This document shows, one piece after another, positions 1-5,285 of a DNA stretch of 5,285 bases. The notes below the pieces were generated by a model. That model did no database searches and was not told the DNA's origin. It saw nothing but the letters and a program-made list of their open reading frames with translations. Each line of letters begins with the position of its first letter. Position 1 is the first letter of the stretch. The stretch covers positions 1 through 5,285 of the forward strand of contig JAFKFE010001130.1 of NCBI GenBank assembly GCA_017308345.1, read 5' to 3'. The stretch comes from Alphaproteobacteria bacterium (GTDB taxonomy: Bacteria; Pseudomonadota; Alphaproteobacteria; Rhizobiales; Rhizobiaceae). Position numbers and translations under genes: made by a program.

Positions 1-582
1 GATCAGCGAGAACGGTCCCTCGGCCAGATCGACCGACTCGACGACCTGCCCGGCGCCGAGATTGCGAAGATCATCGTGGTGTCGAGCCGAGGCGATTGCT
101 GTCACCAGGGCGCCTTGCTCGCGGGCGATCTGGACCTGGAAGCGGCCGACCGCGCCGCTTGCGCCGGTGATCAGCACCCGCTGGCCGGCGAGATCGCCGC
201 CATGGCGCAAGGTCCGCAGCGCCGTCGTGCCCGCGACCGGAAGCGTGGCTGCGGACGCGAAGCCGACCGCGTCCGGCACCACGGCCAGACGGTCGGTCGG
301 AACGGCGACGCGCTCGGCCCAGCCGGCCTGGTCGACCAGGGCCGCGACGCGCGTGCCGGCGGCGGGGCCGGAGCCGTCGGCCGCCGCGCGCTCGACGATT
401 CCAACGACGTCCTGCCCGGGTATGAAGCCGTTCGGGCGGATGGCGAGCAGGCGCAACTCGCCACGATTGAGCGAGGTTGCGTGGACCGAGACGAGCGCCT
501 CGTTCGCCCCGGGCCGGGGTTCCTCGAATTCGGTGAGCCTCAGGCCCGCAGCGCTGTCGGGGGATGTGACCAAGGCGAGCAT
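1..582 (-). CDS. Zinc-less NADPH:quinone oxidoreductase-like MDR protein, N-terminal part
   Basis: This is the first 194 residues of a medium-chain dehydrogenase/reductase; the C-terminus lies beyond the left edge. Such enzymes are cytoplasmic and use NAD(P)H to reduce quinones or enones. Residues 1-125 form the GroES-like domain (SLNRGELRLL at 37-46, GQDVVGIVE at 56-64, LPVAGTTAL at 114-122). A Rossmann fold begins with VLITGASGAVG at 136-146, the glycine-rich nucleotide-binding loop. The catalytic-zinc cysteine of alcohol dehydrogenases is absent near residue 38, where SLNRGE stands, so this belongs to the zinc-independent quinone reductase branch. The ATG at 582-580 is the only in-frame start before a TAA at 657-655. 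A purine-rich Shine-Dalgarno (AAGGAAGG, at 591-598 on the plus strand) sits 8 nt upstream. The gene is divergent from the AraC-family gene at 711, a usual regulator-target arrangement. The substrate cannot be told from sequence. Family call is firm; the physiological role is unknown. Confidence 0.9.
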   Translation of the reverse strand, partial: MLALVTSPDSAAGLRLTEFEEPRPGANEALVSVHATSLNRGELRLLAIRPNGFIPGQDVVGIVERAAADGSGPAAGTRVAALVDQAGWAERVAVPTDRLAVVPDAVGFASAATLPVAGTTALRTLRHGGDLAGQRVLITGASGAVGRFQVQIAREQGALVTAIASARHHDDLRNLGAGQVVESVDLAEGPFSLI

Positions 583-654
583 CAGCCGTACCTTCCTTCT
601 TGGTTTGCGCGACGCGGCATCGTTGTCCGCATATGCAGACCGGAGCCTATCGAT

Positions 655-670
655 TTACCCGATCGAGTAA
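655..670. promoter_or_regulatory. 16-bp near-palindrome, candidate operator
   Basis: TTACCCGATCGAGTAA is symmetric about a central CGATCG, with 7 of 8 base pairs matching; only C659 against A666 fails. It lies in the divergent promoter region, 73 bp from the oxidoreductase start and 41 bp from the AraC-family gene start, a sensible place for a regulator to act on both. AraC proteins more often bind direct repeats, so the binding protein is not established. Confidence 0.35.
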
Positions 671-699
671 TTTAGCTATCATGGCGAACAATCGCTAAA
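671..699. promoter_or_regulatory. Inverted repeat TTTAGC...GCTAAA upstream of AraC-family gene
   Basis: The arms TTTAGCTATC (671-680) and AATCGCTAAA (690-699) are complementary at 8 of 10 positions around a 9-bp spacer, with a perfect 6-bp outer match. The element ends 11 bp before the regulator's ATG, so a bound protein could block its transcription (autoregulation), and it would lie upstream of the divergent oxidoreductase. The role is inferred from position only. Confidence 0.3.
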
Positions 700-710
700 A
701 GAAGTCAATC

Positions 711-1517
711 ATGCGACAACCGCTCCGTTGGCCCTGGCTGGATTTCGACGTTGATGACGTGCTGGCGCCGGCGATTTCGGTCCGCGTCGACGTGACCGAG
801 ACCAGGGCCGAGGTGCCAGAGCACTGGCATCGCAAGGCGCAACTCGTCTTCGCGCTCGGCGGAGGTGTCACCTGCCGCGTTCCCGGCGGCCTGTGGATGG
901 TGCCGCCGCATTGCGGCGTGTGGATCCCCGGCGGCATGCGGCACAGCAATATCGCGACGGCCAATGCGCGGATCTTCTTCGTCTATATCGAGCCCGGCGC
1001 CGCCGACCTGCCGGACCGGTGCTGCACGCTTTCGATCTCGCCGCTGCTGCGCGAGCTGATCATCGAACTGTCGGACTGCGCGCCGGACGACGCGCGATGC
1101 GGTTTCCTGGGGAGCGTCCTGCTCGCCGAGCTGCCGCGAATGCCCGTGCAGCAATTGCACCTGCCGATCTCGGCCGAGCCGAGGCTAAGGCGGATCGCCG
1201 AGACGCTGGCCGACGATCCCGCCGATCGCAGCACGCTGGCGGAGTGGGCAAACCGCGTGGCGCTCAGCGAAAGCAGCCTGGCGCGCCTCGTGGTGAAGGA
1301 GACAGGCTTGAGTTTCGGCCGCTGGCGCCAGCAGTTGCACCTGATCGTCGCGCTACGCGAACTGGCGGCGGGCGCCAGCGTGCAACAGGTCTCGGGCGAT
1401 CTCGGCTACGAATCCGTCACCGCCTTCATCACCATGTTCAAGAAGGCGCTGGGCAAGCCGCCTGCGAAATATCTCAGCGATATCGTGCAGCAGGGCGGTT
1501 CCGCCTTCGCGGCCTGA
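711..1517 (+). CDS. AraC-family transcriptional regulator with N-terminal cupin domain
   Basis: A 268-residue DNA-binding regulator of about the usual AraC-family length. Residues 15-95 look like the cupin sensor domain: a HWH motif at 38-40 and a second conserved strand WIPGGMRHSN at 71-80, with a possible metal- or ligand-binding histidine set. Residues 155-260 are the AraC DNA-binding domain. Its first helix-turn-helix covers about 176-194 (LAEWANRVALSESSLARLV), and the second covers 222-251 with the signature GYESVTAFITMFKKALGKPP. The pattern resembles the NimR/YeaM-like group of AraC proteins, though that subgroup is a judgement by eye. The ATG at 711 is the first start after an in-frame TAA at 696-698; the Shine-Dalgarno is weak. 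The gene is divergent from the quinone oxidoreductase, its likely target. It ends 2 bp from the stop of the convergent antiporter gene. The inducer is unknown. Confidence 0.93.
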   Translation: MRQPLRWPWLDFDVDDVLAPAISVRVDVTETRAEVPEHWHRKAQLVFALGGGVTCRVPGGLWMVPPHCGVWIPGGMRHSNIATANARIFFVYIEPGAADLPDRCCTLSISPLLRELIIELSDCAPDDARCGFLGSVLLAELPRMPVQQLHLPISAEPRLRRIAETLADDPADRSTLAEWANRVALSESSLARLVVKETGLSFGRWRQQLHLIVALRELAAGASVQQVSGDLGYESVTAFITMFKKALGKPPAKYLSDIVQQGGSAFAA

Positions 1518-1525
1518 GATCAGGC
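1512..1525. repeat. Palindrome spanning both convergent stop codons
   Basis: GCCTGAGATCAGGC is an inverted repeat with 6-bp arms and a 2-bp centre. The TGA stop of the AraC-family gene (1515-1517) and the antiporter's stop (TCA on the plus strand, 1520-1522) are mirror images within it. The centre is too short for a normal hairpin loop and there is no T-tract, so it is not a standard terminator. The symmetry may simply come from two TGA stops facing each other with similar flanks. Confidence 0.4.
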
Positions 1526-3313
1526 AGGCTGTGGCTTGATCTCGATGGCGGGCTCGACCGGAGCTTTGCCGGTCACCACCTCGACGATGCCGCGCGCGAT
1601 CTCGCGCTCGCCCATGATCACGGTGTCGGCGCCCAGGTTCTTCAGATGCTCGACCTCGGCGTCGGAGTGAGCGCGGGCGATGACATTGATCGCGGGATTG
1701 GCCGCGCGAGCCCTGAGCACAACCTGCCCCGCCTCGAAGGCATTGGGGATGGCCAGGATCAGCCGCTTGGCGCCTTCCGGATTGGCGGCCGAGAAGACGT
1801 TCGCGTTGGCGGCGTTGCCGGCGACGGTTTCGATGCCGTCGGCCTTCAGCTTCGCCAGCGTCTTGTCGGCATCCTCGACGACAAGGAAGGGCAGGGCAGC
1901 CTCCTTCAGGGCGGCGCCGACGAGGCTGCCGACGCGGCCGTAGCCGATGAGGATGGAATGACCGGTGAGCGTCGTGCGCGCCGGCGGCCCATCCTCCTTC
2001 GACGGCGCCACGGCAACCGAGGCGACCTGGCCGGGCTCCGTGGCCGGACCGATGGGCCTCGCCTCCTCGGCCCGCGGCGTCTTGCCGGCGCGCTTTTCCA
2101 GCCACGGCTTCAACCGGTCCACGGCGAGGAACATCAGCGGGTTGAGCAGTATCGACAGGATGGCGCCGGCCAGGATCAGGTCGCGGCCTTGCTCGGGCAG
2201 CAGTTTCAGGCCGACGCCAAGCTCGGCCAGAATGAAGGAGAATTCGCCGATCTGGGCAAGGCTCGCCGAAATCATCAGCGCTGTCGCGATCGGATAACGG
2301 AAGGCGATCACGATGACGAAAGCGGCGAGCGACTTGCCGATGACGATGATGGCCAAGGTGGCGAGGATCGGCAGGCCGTTGCTGATGAGGCTCATCGGGT
2401 CGAACAGCATGCCGACCGAAACGAAGAACAGCACCGAGAAGGCATCGCGCAGCGGCAGCGATTCTTCCGCCGCGCGGTGGCTGAGTTCGGACTCGCTCAT
2501 GATCATGCCGGCAAAGAAGGCGCCGAGCGCCAGCGAGACGCCGAACAGCTTCGCCGCGCCGAAGGCCACGCCGAGCGCGATGGCCAGCACCGAGAGCCGG
2601 AACAGTTCCCGGGAGCCGGTATGGGCGACGTAATGCAGGATCCAGGGAATGACCCTGCGGCCGACCACCAGCATGACGATGACGAAGGCGGCGACCTTGG
2701 CGAGGGTGACGCCGACCACACCCCAAATGCCGTAACTGACGGGCAGCGAGAACAGGCTCGTATGATCGTCGACCTGTGGCTGGCCGCCGAGCACGCCGGC
2801 GAGCGCCGGCAGCAGCACCAGCGCCAGCACCATGGCGAGGTCCTCGACGATCAGCCAGCCGACCGCGATGCGGCCCCGCTCGGTCTCGATCAGCCGCCGC
2901 TCCTGCAAGGCGCGCAAAAGCACCACGGTCGAGGCGACCGAAAGCGCCAGGCCGAACACGAGGCCGGCCCCCGGCGACCAGCCGAGCAGCCAGGCAAGCC
3001 CCGCGCCGAGCATGGTCGCAAAACCGATCTGCACGATGGCGCCCGGCACGGCGATGGCGCGAACGGACAGGAGATCCTTCAGTGAAAAATGCAGGCCGAC
3101 GCCGAACATCAGGAGGATGACACCGATTTCCGCCAGCTCGTTGGCAAGGCCGGCGTCGGCGACGAAGCCCGGCGTGTTCGGCCCGACAAGGACGCCGGCG
3201 ACAAGATAACCGACAAGCGGCGGGATGCGGAAACGGTTGGCCAAAGCCCCGAAGACGAAAGCCAGCCCCAGACCGGCGACGATGGTGGCGATAAGGGGCG
3301 TGTCATGCGGCAT
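1520..3313 (-). CDS. ybaL: YbaL/KefB-type CPA2 cation:proton antiporter with RCK (TrkA-N) domain
   Basis: A 597-residue inner-membrane transporter that should exchange a monovalent cation (probably K+) for protons. Residues 1-400 hold about 12-13 hydrophobic segments of the Na+/H+ exchanger fold. Hallmarks are IPPLVGYLVAG (30-40), GVILLMFGVGLHFSLKDL (64-81), the acidic VEDL at 156-159 (D158 is likely the proton/ion site) and GSRELFRLSVLAIALGVAFG (233-252). Residues 403-449 are a charged, proline/alanine-rich linker. From 452 comes a TrkA-N Rossmann domain with GYGRVG (457-462) and an acidic residue at the end of beta-2 (E480), fitting nucleotide binding and gating. Long stretches match remembered E. 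coli YbaL (558 aa). I chose the ATG at 3313-3311 (MPHDTPLIATIV) because YbaL begins MHHATPLITTIV; a longer frame to 3508 adds 65 residues unlike a transporter N-terminus. AAAGG lies 13 nt upstream, a weak ribosome site. No KefF/KefG-like partner is nearby. The physiological ion is not settled for this family. Confidence 0.93.
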   Translation of the reverse strand: MPHDTPLIATIVAGLGLAFVFGALANRFRIPPLVGYLVAGVLVGPNTPGFVADAGLANELAEIGVILLMFGVGLHFSLKDLLSVRAIAVPGAIVQIGFATMLGAGLAWLLGWSPGAGLVFGLALSVASTVVLLRALQERRLIETERGRIAVGWLIVEDLAMVLALVLLPALAGVLGGQPQVDDHTSLFSLPVSYGIWGVVGVTLAKVAAFVIVMLVVGRRVIPWILHYVAHTGSRELFRLSVLAIALGVAFGAAKLFGVSLALGAFFAGMIMSESELSHRAAEESLPLRDAFSVLFFVSVGMLFDPMSLISNGLPILATLAIIVIGKSLAAFVIVIAFRYPIATALMISASLAQIGEFSFILAELGVGLKLLPEQGRDLILAGAILSILLNPLMFLAVDRLKPWLEKRAGKTPRAEEARPIGPATEPGQVASVAVAPSKEDGPPARTTLTGHSILIGYGRVGSLVGAALKEAALPFLVVEDADKTLAKLKADGIETVAGNAANANVFSAANPEGAKRLILAIPNAFEAGQVVLRARAANPAINVIARAHSDAEVEHLKNLGADTVIMGEREIARGIVEVVTGKAPVEPAIEIKPQPA

Positions 3314-3540
3314 TGTCTTTTGCGCGCCTTTCAAAATGGACGATGTCGGATGAGCGCCGCCCGAAAGGCCGCCGCCTTCGCGCAATATGGCGGGGAGAGC
3401 GGCGGCGATGCAACCACCGCCGCGCAGAAAAGCGCGCCGGCATCTCGCTGGCCGGTCCGGGCGTCGCCGCGTCTGCCAGGTCCGCTGCGTCGAAAGCTCG
3501 GCCTGCAAGATCTTCAGTATCCGGCGACCGCAAGCTTTAA
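3314..3540. other. GC-rich intergenic stretch without a convincing gene
   Basis: This is the left half of the 480-bp gap between the divergent antiporter and cysG. Open frames cross it on both strands, but their translations are rich in Arg, Ala, Pro and Ser without any motif or hydrophobic pattern. That is what GC-rich DNA gives by chance. The antiporter's promoter should be here, reading leftward, but no clear -35/-10 pair is visible. One strong GC hairpin is listed separately. It may be the remains of a lost gene or an unusually long 5' leader for the antiporter; neither can be shown. Confidence 0.5.
3399..3423. repeat. GC-only inverted repeat, 7-bp arms
   Basis: GCGGCGG (3399-3405) and CCGCCGC (3417-3423) are perfectly complementary around an 11-nt loop (3406-3416), giving a strong possible RNA hairpin. 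No T-tract follows on either strand, so it is not a typical intrinsic terminator. It could sit in the 5' leader of the antiporter transcript, or be chance in GC-rich DNA. Confidence 0.35.
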
Positions 3541-3557
3541 TCTACTAAGTTAGTAGA
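3541..3557. promoter_or_regulatory. Perfect 17-bp palindrome, candidate operator for cysG (and possibly ybaL)
   Basis: TCTACTAAGTTAGTAGA is perfectly symmetric, with 8-bp arms around a single G. It is AT-rich (12 of 17) in otherwise GC-rich DNA. Its right edge overlaps TAGAAT (3554-3559), a 5-of-6 match to the sigma-70 -10 box on the plus strand, although no good -35 lies at the right distance. This is what a repressor operator over the cysG promoter would look like. The site is 236 bp before the chosen cysG start and 227 bp before the antiporter start. Sulphur-assimilation genes are commonly controlled by LysR- or Rrf2-family regulators; which protein binds here is not known from the sequence. 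Confidence 0.6.
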
Positions 3558-3577
3558 ATTTAGAAAAATCTGTTTTG

Positions 3578-3669
3578 TGGCTTTTGCCGGAAGAAGCTAA
3601 AAATGATGACGGATCAAGACAGGAACTGCCTGTAGGCCCGGGTGATCGGCTTGGCGGTAGAATTTTTTT
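3578..3669 (+). promoter_or_regulatory. Possible structured 5' leader of cysG
   Basis: If transcription begins just after the palindrome at 3541-3557, cysG has a leader of roughly 230 nt. Within it are several complementary segments. One hairpin runs 3578-3599, with a core of GCTTTT pairing with AGAAGC (one G-U) and a 6-nt loop. A second is ACAGG (3619-3623) with CCTGT (3629-3633) around a 5-nt loop. The second is enclosed by GATCA (3612-3616) pairing with TGATC (3643-3647). A run of seven T (3663-3669) follows 15 nt later, without a strong hairpin immediately before it. The layout could suit an attenuator or a ligand-binding leader, but it matches no riboswitch class I recognise and stems this short can occur by chance. 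Confidence 0.3.
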
Positions 3670-3793
3670 CTCCTGCTCTTCGCGCCTGCGAAAAAGCGAT
3701 TGCCTGCCAATGACGGAAGCGCGAGTGCTTGCCTTCTGGTTTTCGGCCTGGCCGCGTAAAACTGCCCGATCGTTCCATTGTTTGCTCGTCGCC

Positions 3794-5242
3794 ATGCCGC
3801 CAGCCAATGCCAAGCTCAATGCCTTTCCCGTCTTCTTGCGGGTCGATGGCGCAGCCGTGGCCATCGTCGGCGGTGGCGAGGAAGCGCTTGCCAAGGCGCG
3901 GCTGCTTTCGCAATCGAGCGCGGCGCTGCGTATCGTTGCCGAAGACGCCGATCCCGGCCTGCTGCAGTTCATCGCATTGACCGGAGCCGCTCACATCAAG
4001 GCTCCCTATGAGGCCGCCCATCTCCAAGGTGTCGTGCTGGTGTTCGCGGCCTGCGGCGACGAGGCGCTCGATCGACGCGTGGTCGCGGATGCGCGCCGGC
4101 TGGGTATCCCGGTGAACGCGGTGGACCGGCCGGAGCTTTGCGATTTCTTCACGCCGGCGCTGGTCAATCGGGCGCCGGTCGCCATCGCCATCGGCACCGA
4201 GGGCGCCGGGCCGGTTCTGGCGCAGATGCTGCGTGGACGCATCGACCGCATGCTGTCGCCGTCGCTGGGCCGGCTGGCGGCGCTTGCAGCGTCGTTTCGC
4301 GCCGCCGCCGAGACGTTGCCGAAGGGCAATCGCCGCCGGCGCTTCTGGAGCGAGTTCTTCGCCGGCGCGCCGGCGAAGGCGGTCGAGGCCGGGGACCTCG
4401 CCGAGGCGCATGGCGAGGCGCTCGAGCTTTTGGCTCAGGATGCTCCGGCCGGGGGCCATATCGCGCTGGTCGGCGCGGGTCCGGGCGCGGAGGACCTTTT
4501 GACGCTGCGCGCGCATCGCCTGCTGATGGAAGCCGATGCGATCGTCTATGATGCGCTGGTGCCGGAGGCGATCGTCGCCATGGGCCGCCGCGACGCCGAG
4601 CGCTTGCCCGTCGGCAAGCGCAAAGGCTGCCACTCCAAGAGCCAGGAAGAGATCAACGCCCTGCTCATCGAGCTAGGCCGCGCCGGCAAGCGTGTGGTGC
4701 GGTTGAAGTCCGGCGATCCGTTGGTGTTTGGACGCGCCGGCGAGGAGATGGCGGCGCTGCGCGAGGCCGGTATCGCCTATGAGGTGGTTCCGGGCGTCAC
4801 CGCCGCCTTCGCCGCGGCCGCGGATTTCGAACTGCCGCTGACGCTGCGCGGCGTTTCGTCCTCGATGGTGTTCACCACCGGTCACGACCTCAAGGGCAAC
4901 TCGCTTCCCGACTGGGCCAAGCTCGCCATCTCCGGCGCAACCGTCGCGGTTTACATGGGCCGCTCTGTCGCGGCCGAGGTCGCCGGCCGGCTGATCGAGG
5001 CGGGGTTGTCGCCGGACACGGCGGTAGCCGTCATCGAGAATGCCAGCCTGGGGAACCGCCGCCGTTTCCACGGCACTCTTGCCGACCTGCCGTCGCTGGA
5101 GGATCGCGCCGACCTCACCGGCCCGGTCATGACCATCATCGGCGACGCCGTCGCCGGCGCCAATTTCGGACGTTCCGAGCCGCTCGCGGCACATAGGCAT
5201 GAGAGTGCGGCCAGCCCGGCCGACGAGGGAGTCGAGCAATGA
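3794..5242 (+). CDS. cysG: Siroheme synthase (fused precorrin-2 dehydrogenase/ferrochelatase and uroporphyrinogen-III methyltransferase)
   Basis: A 482-residue cytoplasmic enzyme making siroheme from uroporphyrinogen III: two SAM-dependent methylations, NAD+-dependent oxidation, then iron insertion. E. coli CysG has 457 residues. Residues 11-215 are the CysG-B half: NAD-binding VAIVGGGEEALAKARLL at 22-38, then NAVDRPELCDFFTPALVNR at 108-126, where D111 aligns with the catalytic Asp104 of enteric CysG. RRRFWSEFF at 181-189 matches the linker region. Residues 222-452 are the methyltransferase: VGAGPG (226-231), YDALV (252-256), VGKRKG (273-278, K275 aligning with catalytic Lys270), RLKSGDPLVFGRAGEE (303-318), VVPGVTAA (331-338) and VYMGR (386-390). 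RLKSGDP has Ser where most have Gly. The serine phosphorylated in Salmonella CysG (Ser128) is not conserved (GTEGAGP, 134-140). Start uncertain: ATG 3794 fits family N-termini but lacks a Shine-Dalgarno; GTG 3725, with GGAAG 5 nt upstream, would add 23 residues, and ATG 3710 would add 28. The stop overlaps the next gene by 4 bases. Confidence 0.95.
   Translation: MPPANAKLNAFPVFLRVDGAAVAIVGGGEEALAKARLLSQSSAALRIVAEDADPGLLQFIALTGAAHIKAPYEAAHLQGVVLVFAACGDEALDRRVVADARRLGIPVNAVDRPELCDFFTPALVNRAPVAIAIGTEGAGPVLAQMLRGRIDRMLSPSLGRLAALAASFRAAAETLPKGNRRRRFWSEFFAGAPAKAVEAGDLAEAHGEALELLAQDAPAGGHIALVGAGPGAEDLLTLRAHRLLMEADAIVYDALVPEAIVAMGRRDAERLPVGKRKGCHSKSQEEINALLIELGRAGKRVVRLKSGDPLVFGRAGEEMAALREAGIAYEVVPGVTAAFAAAADFELPLTLRGVSSSMVFTTGHDLKGNSLPDWAKLAISGATVAVYMGRSVAAEVAGRLIEAGLSPDTAVAVIENASLGNRRRFHGTLADLPSLEDRADLTGPVMTIIGDAVAGANFGRSEPLAAHRHESAASPADEGVEQ
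5225..5231 (+). promoter_or_regulatory. Shine-Dalgarno of the gene after cysG, inside the cysG 3' end
   Basis: GAGGGAG lies 7 nt before the ATG at 5239, within the last codons of cysG. A good ribosome site plus the ATGA stop/start overlap indicates translational coupling and supports the start of the next gene. Confidence 0.7.
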
Positions 5243-5285
5243 AGGTTCTGACCGCGAACAGGCTCTCCGACGGCATCGCCGTCTG
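5239..5285 (+). CDS. DUF2849-type small protein, first 15 codons (cut by window edge)
   Basis: Only MKVLTANRLSDGIAV and the first two bases (TG) of the next codon are present. This start matches, from memory, the N-terminus of DUF2849 proteins. These are small uncharacterised proteins, roughly 100 residues, that in rhizobia sit between cysG and the sulphite/nitrite reductase gene cysI. The ATG overlaps the cysG stop (ATGA, 5239-5242) and has a strong Shine-Dalgarno at 5225-5231, so it is in the cysG operon and probably translated by coupling. A role in sulphite reduction or siroheme handling is inference from context; no biochemical function is known to me. The identification rests on 15 residues plus gene order. 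Confidence 0.7.
   Translation, partial: MKVLTANRLSDGIAV

Larger units (their letters stand above)
583..710. promoter_or_regulatory. Divergent promoter region between oxidoreductase and AraC-family gene
   Basis: This 128-bp gap must carry the promoters of both divergent genes. It is AT-richer than the flanking coding DNA, especially at 650-710. It contains two imperfect inverted repeats, listed separately, and a GCATATGC palindrome at 629-636. No clean sigma-70 -35/-10 pair is evident; a weak plus-strand candidate is TTGTCC (624-629) with TATCGA (649-654), 19 bp apart. The regulator's start at 711 has a weak Shine-Dalgarno (AGAAG at 700-704). Assignment as a promoter region is inferred from gene orientation. 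Confidence 0.6.

Noticed and set aside
62..675. Two plus-strand frames of about 200 codons over the oxidoreductase
   Set aside because: The opposite strand encodes a clear quinone-oxidoreductase domain with a Rossmann glycine loop; the plus-strand products show no motifs.
681..698. Five-codon mini-ORF (MANNR) just upstream of the AraC-family start
   Set aside because: No Shine-Dalgarno is visible and it lies inside an inverted repeat; an ORF of this length arises easily by chance.
1353..2726. A 457-codon minus-strand open frame in the antiporter region
   Set aside because: It is the antiporter gene read in another frame; the product is Arg/Gly-rich with no transmembrane segments, while the other frame matches YbaL along its full length.
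893..3085. A 730-codon plus-strand open frame running through the regulator and antiporter genes
   Set aside because: It overlaps two well-supported genes, has a composition rich in Arg, Asp, His and Gln without domains, and is an out-of-frame or antisense shadow of GC-rich coding DNA.
3314..3508. 65-residue N-terminal extension of the antiporter
   Set aside because: The extension is Arg/Ala/Gly-rich and unlike a transporter N-terminus, whereas the protein from 3313 starts like E. coli YbaL.
3648..3669. Intrinsic terminator at the T-run upstream of cysG
   Set aside because: Seven T are present, but no stable GC-rich hairpin directly precedes them; the nearest helix ends at 3647.
3550..4633. 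Minus-strand frames opposite cysG and its leader
   Set aside because: They are antisense to a full-length CysG with all key motifs, and their translations resemble no family.

Overview
The window is high-GC chromosomal DNA with tightly packed genes. It most likely comes from an alphaproteobacterium of the order Hyphomicrobiales (Rhizobiales), probably near Mesorhizobium/Phyllobacteriaceae. That placement rests on codon usage, on the style of the proteins, and on the order cysG followed by a small DUF2849-type gene, which I remember from rhizobial sulphate-assimilation operons. No tool was run, so the genus is a guess.

Layout, left to right. (1) Positions 1-582, minus strand: the N-terminal 194 residues of a zinc-less medium-chain dehydrogenase/reductase of the quinone oxidoreductase type, cut by the window edge. 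(2) Positions 583-710: a divergent promoter region with two imperfect inverted repeats. (3) Positions 711-1517, plus strand: an AraC-family regulator with an N-terminal cupin domain, a likely regulator of the divergent oxidoreductase. (4) Positions 1520-3313, minus strand: a YbaL/KefB-type CPA2 cation:proton antiporter with a C-terminal TrkA-N (RCK) domain. It converges on the regulator gene with only 2 bp between the stop codons. (5) Positions 3314-3793: a 480-bp divergent intergenic region. Its left half is GC-rich with no convincing gene. Its right half is AT-richer and holds a perfect 17-bp palindrome (3541-3557) overlapping a possible -10 element, followed by a leader that can fold into hairpins. 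(6) Positions 3794-5242, plus strand: a complete fused siroheme synthase, CysG. (7) Position 5239 to the window end: the first 15 codons of a small DUF2849-type gene that overlaps the cysG stop by 4 bases (ATGA).

How the genes work together: two units are visible. One is a regulator-plus-oxidoreductase pair, probably responding to a small molecule or redox-active compound. The other is the start of an operon that makes siroheme, the cofactor of assimilatory sulphite and nitrite reductases. The sulphite reductase gene would be expected just beyond the right edge. The antiporter between them looks like an independent housekeeping gene for ion or pH balance. The window is mostly ordinary core-genome content. 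I saw no mobile element, CRISPR array, tRNA, rRNA or defence system. The most interesting non-coding signal is the palindrome and structured leader upstream of cysG, and the most interesting coding one is the uncharacterised DUF2849 gene coupled to it.
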